This document shows positions 5,801-6,765 of a stretch of 6,765 nt of DNA, piece by piece. The notes beneath the pieces are model-generated. The model did not search any database, was not told the origin of the DNA, and was given only the letters and a program-made list of their open reading frames with translations. The DNA is taken from assembly GCA_022425185.1 (NCBI GenBank), contig JAKMFY010000202.1:1-6765 (forward strand), written 5' to 3'. The position numbers were made by a program, and so were the translations under genes. This DNA comes from Candidatus Poseidoniaceae archaeon (GTDB lineage Archaea; Thermoplasmatota; Poseidoniia; Poseidoniales; Poseidoniaceae). How positions within the stretch are numbered: position 1 is the first letter of the stretch; the number at the start of each line of letters is the position of its first letter.

Positions 5801-6765
5801 GTCTGAACCCAAGTTCCTCCTCAAAGAGATTCATACCTGTGATCAGGTGGTTTTGAACATCATCAGGCCATGCATCCTTGTTAACCCTGATACCGTCTTC
5901 CATTGTCCATCCGTCCATCATCAATAATGGCATAATTGGGTGATAATACGGTGTTGTCGTCAATTCAACTTGACCGTTGTTTGCCAACTCACTGTACATA
6001 GGAAGTATGTTCCCCATGTGTGCATGTTGAGCGTCGAGAACGTAAGTCAAATCATCTAAATCATAACCACCATTCTGCATGAATAAATCAATAAGACCCT
6101 GATCACGATGACTTTGGTTGTAGTCTCCTAGAACATAGTCTGGTGAAAACTGATAGAGATACCACAAGACTTGCAAGTCTAGGAAATCAGCAGGAGGGAG
6201 CAAATCATCATCCAAGATTGTTGCAGGCTTGAGATTGTGGAGTGTTTCATCATAAATCTCCTTGTAACGAGCACTAGAAGGATAAAGCCAGCCAAGTTTC
6301 GCATCTTCTTGAGTCACATTGTAAATCCAACCACTGTTCCAAAACGACTGGAATTGCATGGTATGTAGTTCCAATTCCGTAGCATTAGGATATCCACCTT
6401 CAGACCAAGACCGTTTTGCGATATCTGTATGGACATCAAGTGTTTCGTTGCGGTGATAGTCAACCAATTGTTCAATAAAAGATGGAACAAGATTGTATGT
6501 GACTTTTGTTCCAGTTTGAGCGAGGATGCCAGGGGAGTCCACATATTCAGTTAATCCATGTACTCGAACCCAAGGCATCTCATACATCCCTGTCAACTTG
6601 TTTTTGTAATAGGGTTGATGCTGGTGAAAGACGATTGCAAGATTAAGCGCATCATCCACTTTCCCAATAGTTTCAGGCTCAATCACCGGTAAGTCTTGAG
6701 GAATTGAAGATTCATTCACATCAGCGATTCTCCAAGCATGAGTAAAGGATTCAGCACCGTTATTC
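2853..6765 (-). CDS. Surface-anchored GH57 amylopullulanase-like alpha-glucanase (N-terminus cut by window edge)
   Basis: This is a secreted glycoside hydrolase family 57 enzyme, predicted to cut alpha-1,4 and possibly alpha-1,6 glucosidic bonds outside the cell. Numbering is from codon 6717-6719. The five GH57 motifs are intact: HQHQPY (32-37), GQVELTTTPYYHPI (249-262), GMWPSEQAVS (309-318, nucleophile Glu314), LDGENW (429-434, acid/base Asp430) and GTGSWIDGTLRTW (485-497). AEGSDWYWWYG (540-550) is typical of the amylopullulanase branch. After the roughly 580-residue catalytic region come a CBM9/DOMON-like beta module (about 600-800), a glucodextranase C-terminal-like module (about 805-1040, with GDETGDGDYTYP and GFSHQIVQIYVDQG), two fibronectin type III-like domains (about 1051-1136 and 1139-1227), an acidic Thr/Pro/Asp stalk (1228-1256), a membrane helix (1257-1275) and tail RVRNGESGDDEWA. 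The frame stays open to the right edge (16 further codons), so the signal peptide and any leading domain are missing. Domain borders are by eye. Substrate preference is inferred from family. Confidence 0.95.
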   Translation of the reverse strand, partial: NNGAESFTHAWRIADVNESSIPQDLPVIEPETIGKVDDALNLAIVFHQHQPYYKNKLTGMYEMPWVRVHGLTEYVDSPGILAQTGTKVTYNLVPSFIEQLVDYHRNETLDVHTDIAKRSWSEGGYPNATELELHTMQFQSFWNSGWIYNVTQEDAKLGWLYPSSARYKEIYDETLHNLKPATILDDDLLPPADFLDLQVLWYLYQFSPDYVLGDYNQSHRDQGLIDLFMQNGGYDLDDLTYVLDAQHAHMGNILPMYSELANNGQVELTTTPYYHPIMPLLMMDGWTMEDGIRVNKDAWPDDVQNHLITGMNLFEEELGFRPAGMWPSEQAVSPAMVEPVSDVGVEWMVTDEELLKQSRDVNGNLIDVEKASNLATPWTVSGTDGGEVSVIFRDRVISDRIAFQYGTMTPEAAVSDFIAYIDNIRQQLLDEGEDPSEHLLTVALDGENWMFMSEFQHQDNARPFMAEWYSRLADHPTIVTTTPSEFLEKNTSLPEIQTIGTGSWIDGTLRTWAGEEEESLGWQRLIEARQELVAFEELNPNHPGLTAAWESLYIAEGSDWYWWYGLDQDSGYDENWDVLFKVHLSNIYRAVNLELPPYLQDLWTNPAVPATSASGIIEPMIDGIALPGEWDGSAQYDAPVSGDTFDIEQFYIGYDSSNVFVRIDADIPEDLENQSSNGDEPDLAIYFMQPNAVNFNEAETNFRTYYGNQILGFPSKYMVAFDFDTLRDDGRAKWNLFTAKGKTGDQEQWVLSGSSSLGDCAVDDVYEFMIPWSEIGLSPRYSTRVKVVSSWAESLAYGDGLDMEIAPPAPAELVLPDLEEWVTLLVLNDTIGDETGDGDYTYPLASDFATPNNGGLWDAQQLTIRQSAWNAQFILEVGEMTDIWGLSNGFSHQIVQIYVDQGNTSYGTTDMLDGANAEIHPDWAWEVAISGTGEPGAVMAVQSMTGSTSSRGVDVTGDVTSKTITFTVSKDVIGDDISNYRYIVVVGSQDGFGTGKWRDVDATASTWTLGGGSNPALDDGIDYDPNVLDVVLDGTGQETMLSSYDVDGHVYAQLTGFEMPEVPQQIFGASVDTVTANSAVLTWSTTVADATSIQYMVSETEPMNSMSPTQWTISATDHAITLTGLEVNTSYVASISANGTNDVLVTFTTSNIVDTTPPELLNLNVEVLEDGKARISWYTSESSTEEVYLDDVLVYSNDFATKKNHEFVSEPLANDDWTVLVKSSDASGNMNSSTLSFTVDVSTTTEPTEPGGDTDDPVNTDDESKSSLSSSAIVQIGVLVVILLILIAFIRVRNGESGDDEWA
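2895..2951 (-). other. C-terminal membrane anchor of the GH57 enzyme
   Basis: Residues 1257-1275 (AIVQIGVLVVILLILIAFI) form one hydrophobic helix, preceded by a Ser- and acid-rich stalk and followed by basic RVR and an acidic tail. Positive-inside topology puts the 13-residue tail in the cytoplasm and the catalytic part outside. This tethers the enzyme to the cell rather than releasing it. Confidence 0.88.
5430..5432 (-). other. GH57 acid/base codon (Asp430, motif 4)
   Basis: The codon is GAT on the minus strand within VALDGENW (5418-5441). GH57 motif 4 places the general acid/base at this Asp. With Glu314 it completes the catalytic pair. Confidence 0.85.
5778..5780 (-). other. GH57 catalytic nucleophile codon (Glu314, motif 3)
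   Basis: The codon is GAA on the minus strand within GMWPSEQAVS (5766-5795). By alignment to GH57 amylopullulanase motif 3, this Glu is the nucleophile of the retaining mechanism. Its presence argues for an active enzyme. Confidence 0.85.

Noticed and set aside
3536..5927. Several plus-strand open frames of 80-158 codons opposite the GH57 gene
   Set aside because: They are antisense to a well-supported domain-rich gene, have low-complexity His/Gln/Ser-rich translations and show no family features.
1..6765. CRISPR array, tRNA/rRNA, insertion sequence or attachment site
   Set aside because: I saw no regularly spaced repeats, no cloverleaf or rRNA-like stretch, no transposase and no terminal inverted repeats. 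The window is nearly fully coding.

Overview
This 6.8-kb window looks like chromosomal DNA of a mesophilic planktonic euryarchaeon, most probably of the Poseidoniales (Marine Group II) type. Three things support this. It carries a DRG/Rbg-type GTPase with a TGS domain, a lineage of archaea and eukaryotes rather than the bacterial Obg form. It has a GrpE chaperone gene, which occurs in mesophilic archaea. It also has a large secreted glycoside hydrolase anchored by a C-terminal membrane helix with a short acidic cytoplasmic tail. The lineage is inferred from gene content; no rRNA or tRNA gene is visible.

Layout: two genes on the minus strand fill the left end. An uncharacterised tryptophan-rich 238-residue protein (479-1195) is followed after 26 nt by grpE (start at 452), which runs off the left edge. 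A 131-nt divergent intergenic region (1196-1326) holds an AT-rich element and separates this pair from a plus-strand pair: the DRG-family GTPase (1327-2442) and a DoxX-like four-helix membrane protein (2439-2852), whose start overlaps the GTPase stop as ATGA. The rest of the window is one minus-strand gene (2853 to the right edge, 5' end missing). It encodes a GH57 amylopullulanase-like enzyme followed by a CBM9/DOMON-like module, a glucodextranase C-terminal-like module, two fibronectin type III-like domains, an acidic stalk and a membrane anchor. Its stop codon directly abuts the stop of the DoxX-like gene.

Function: the left genes are housekeeping (Hsp70 nucleotide exchange, ribosome-associated GTPase). 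The right gene is an accessory surface enzyme that should cut alpha-glucans such as starch- or glycogen-like algal storage polymers outside the cell. Nothing links the two halves beyond adjacency. I see no mobile element, CRISPR array, RNA gene or obvious novel system. The least explained items are the 238-residue protein next to grpE and the long, incomplete surface glucanase.
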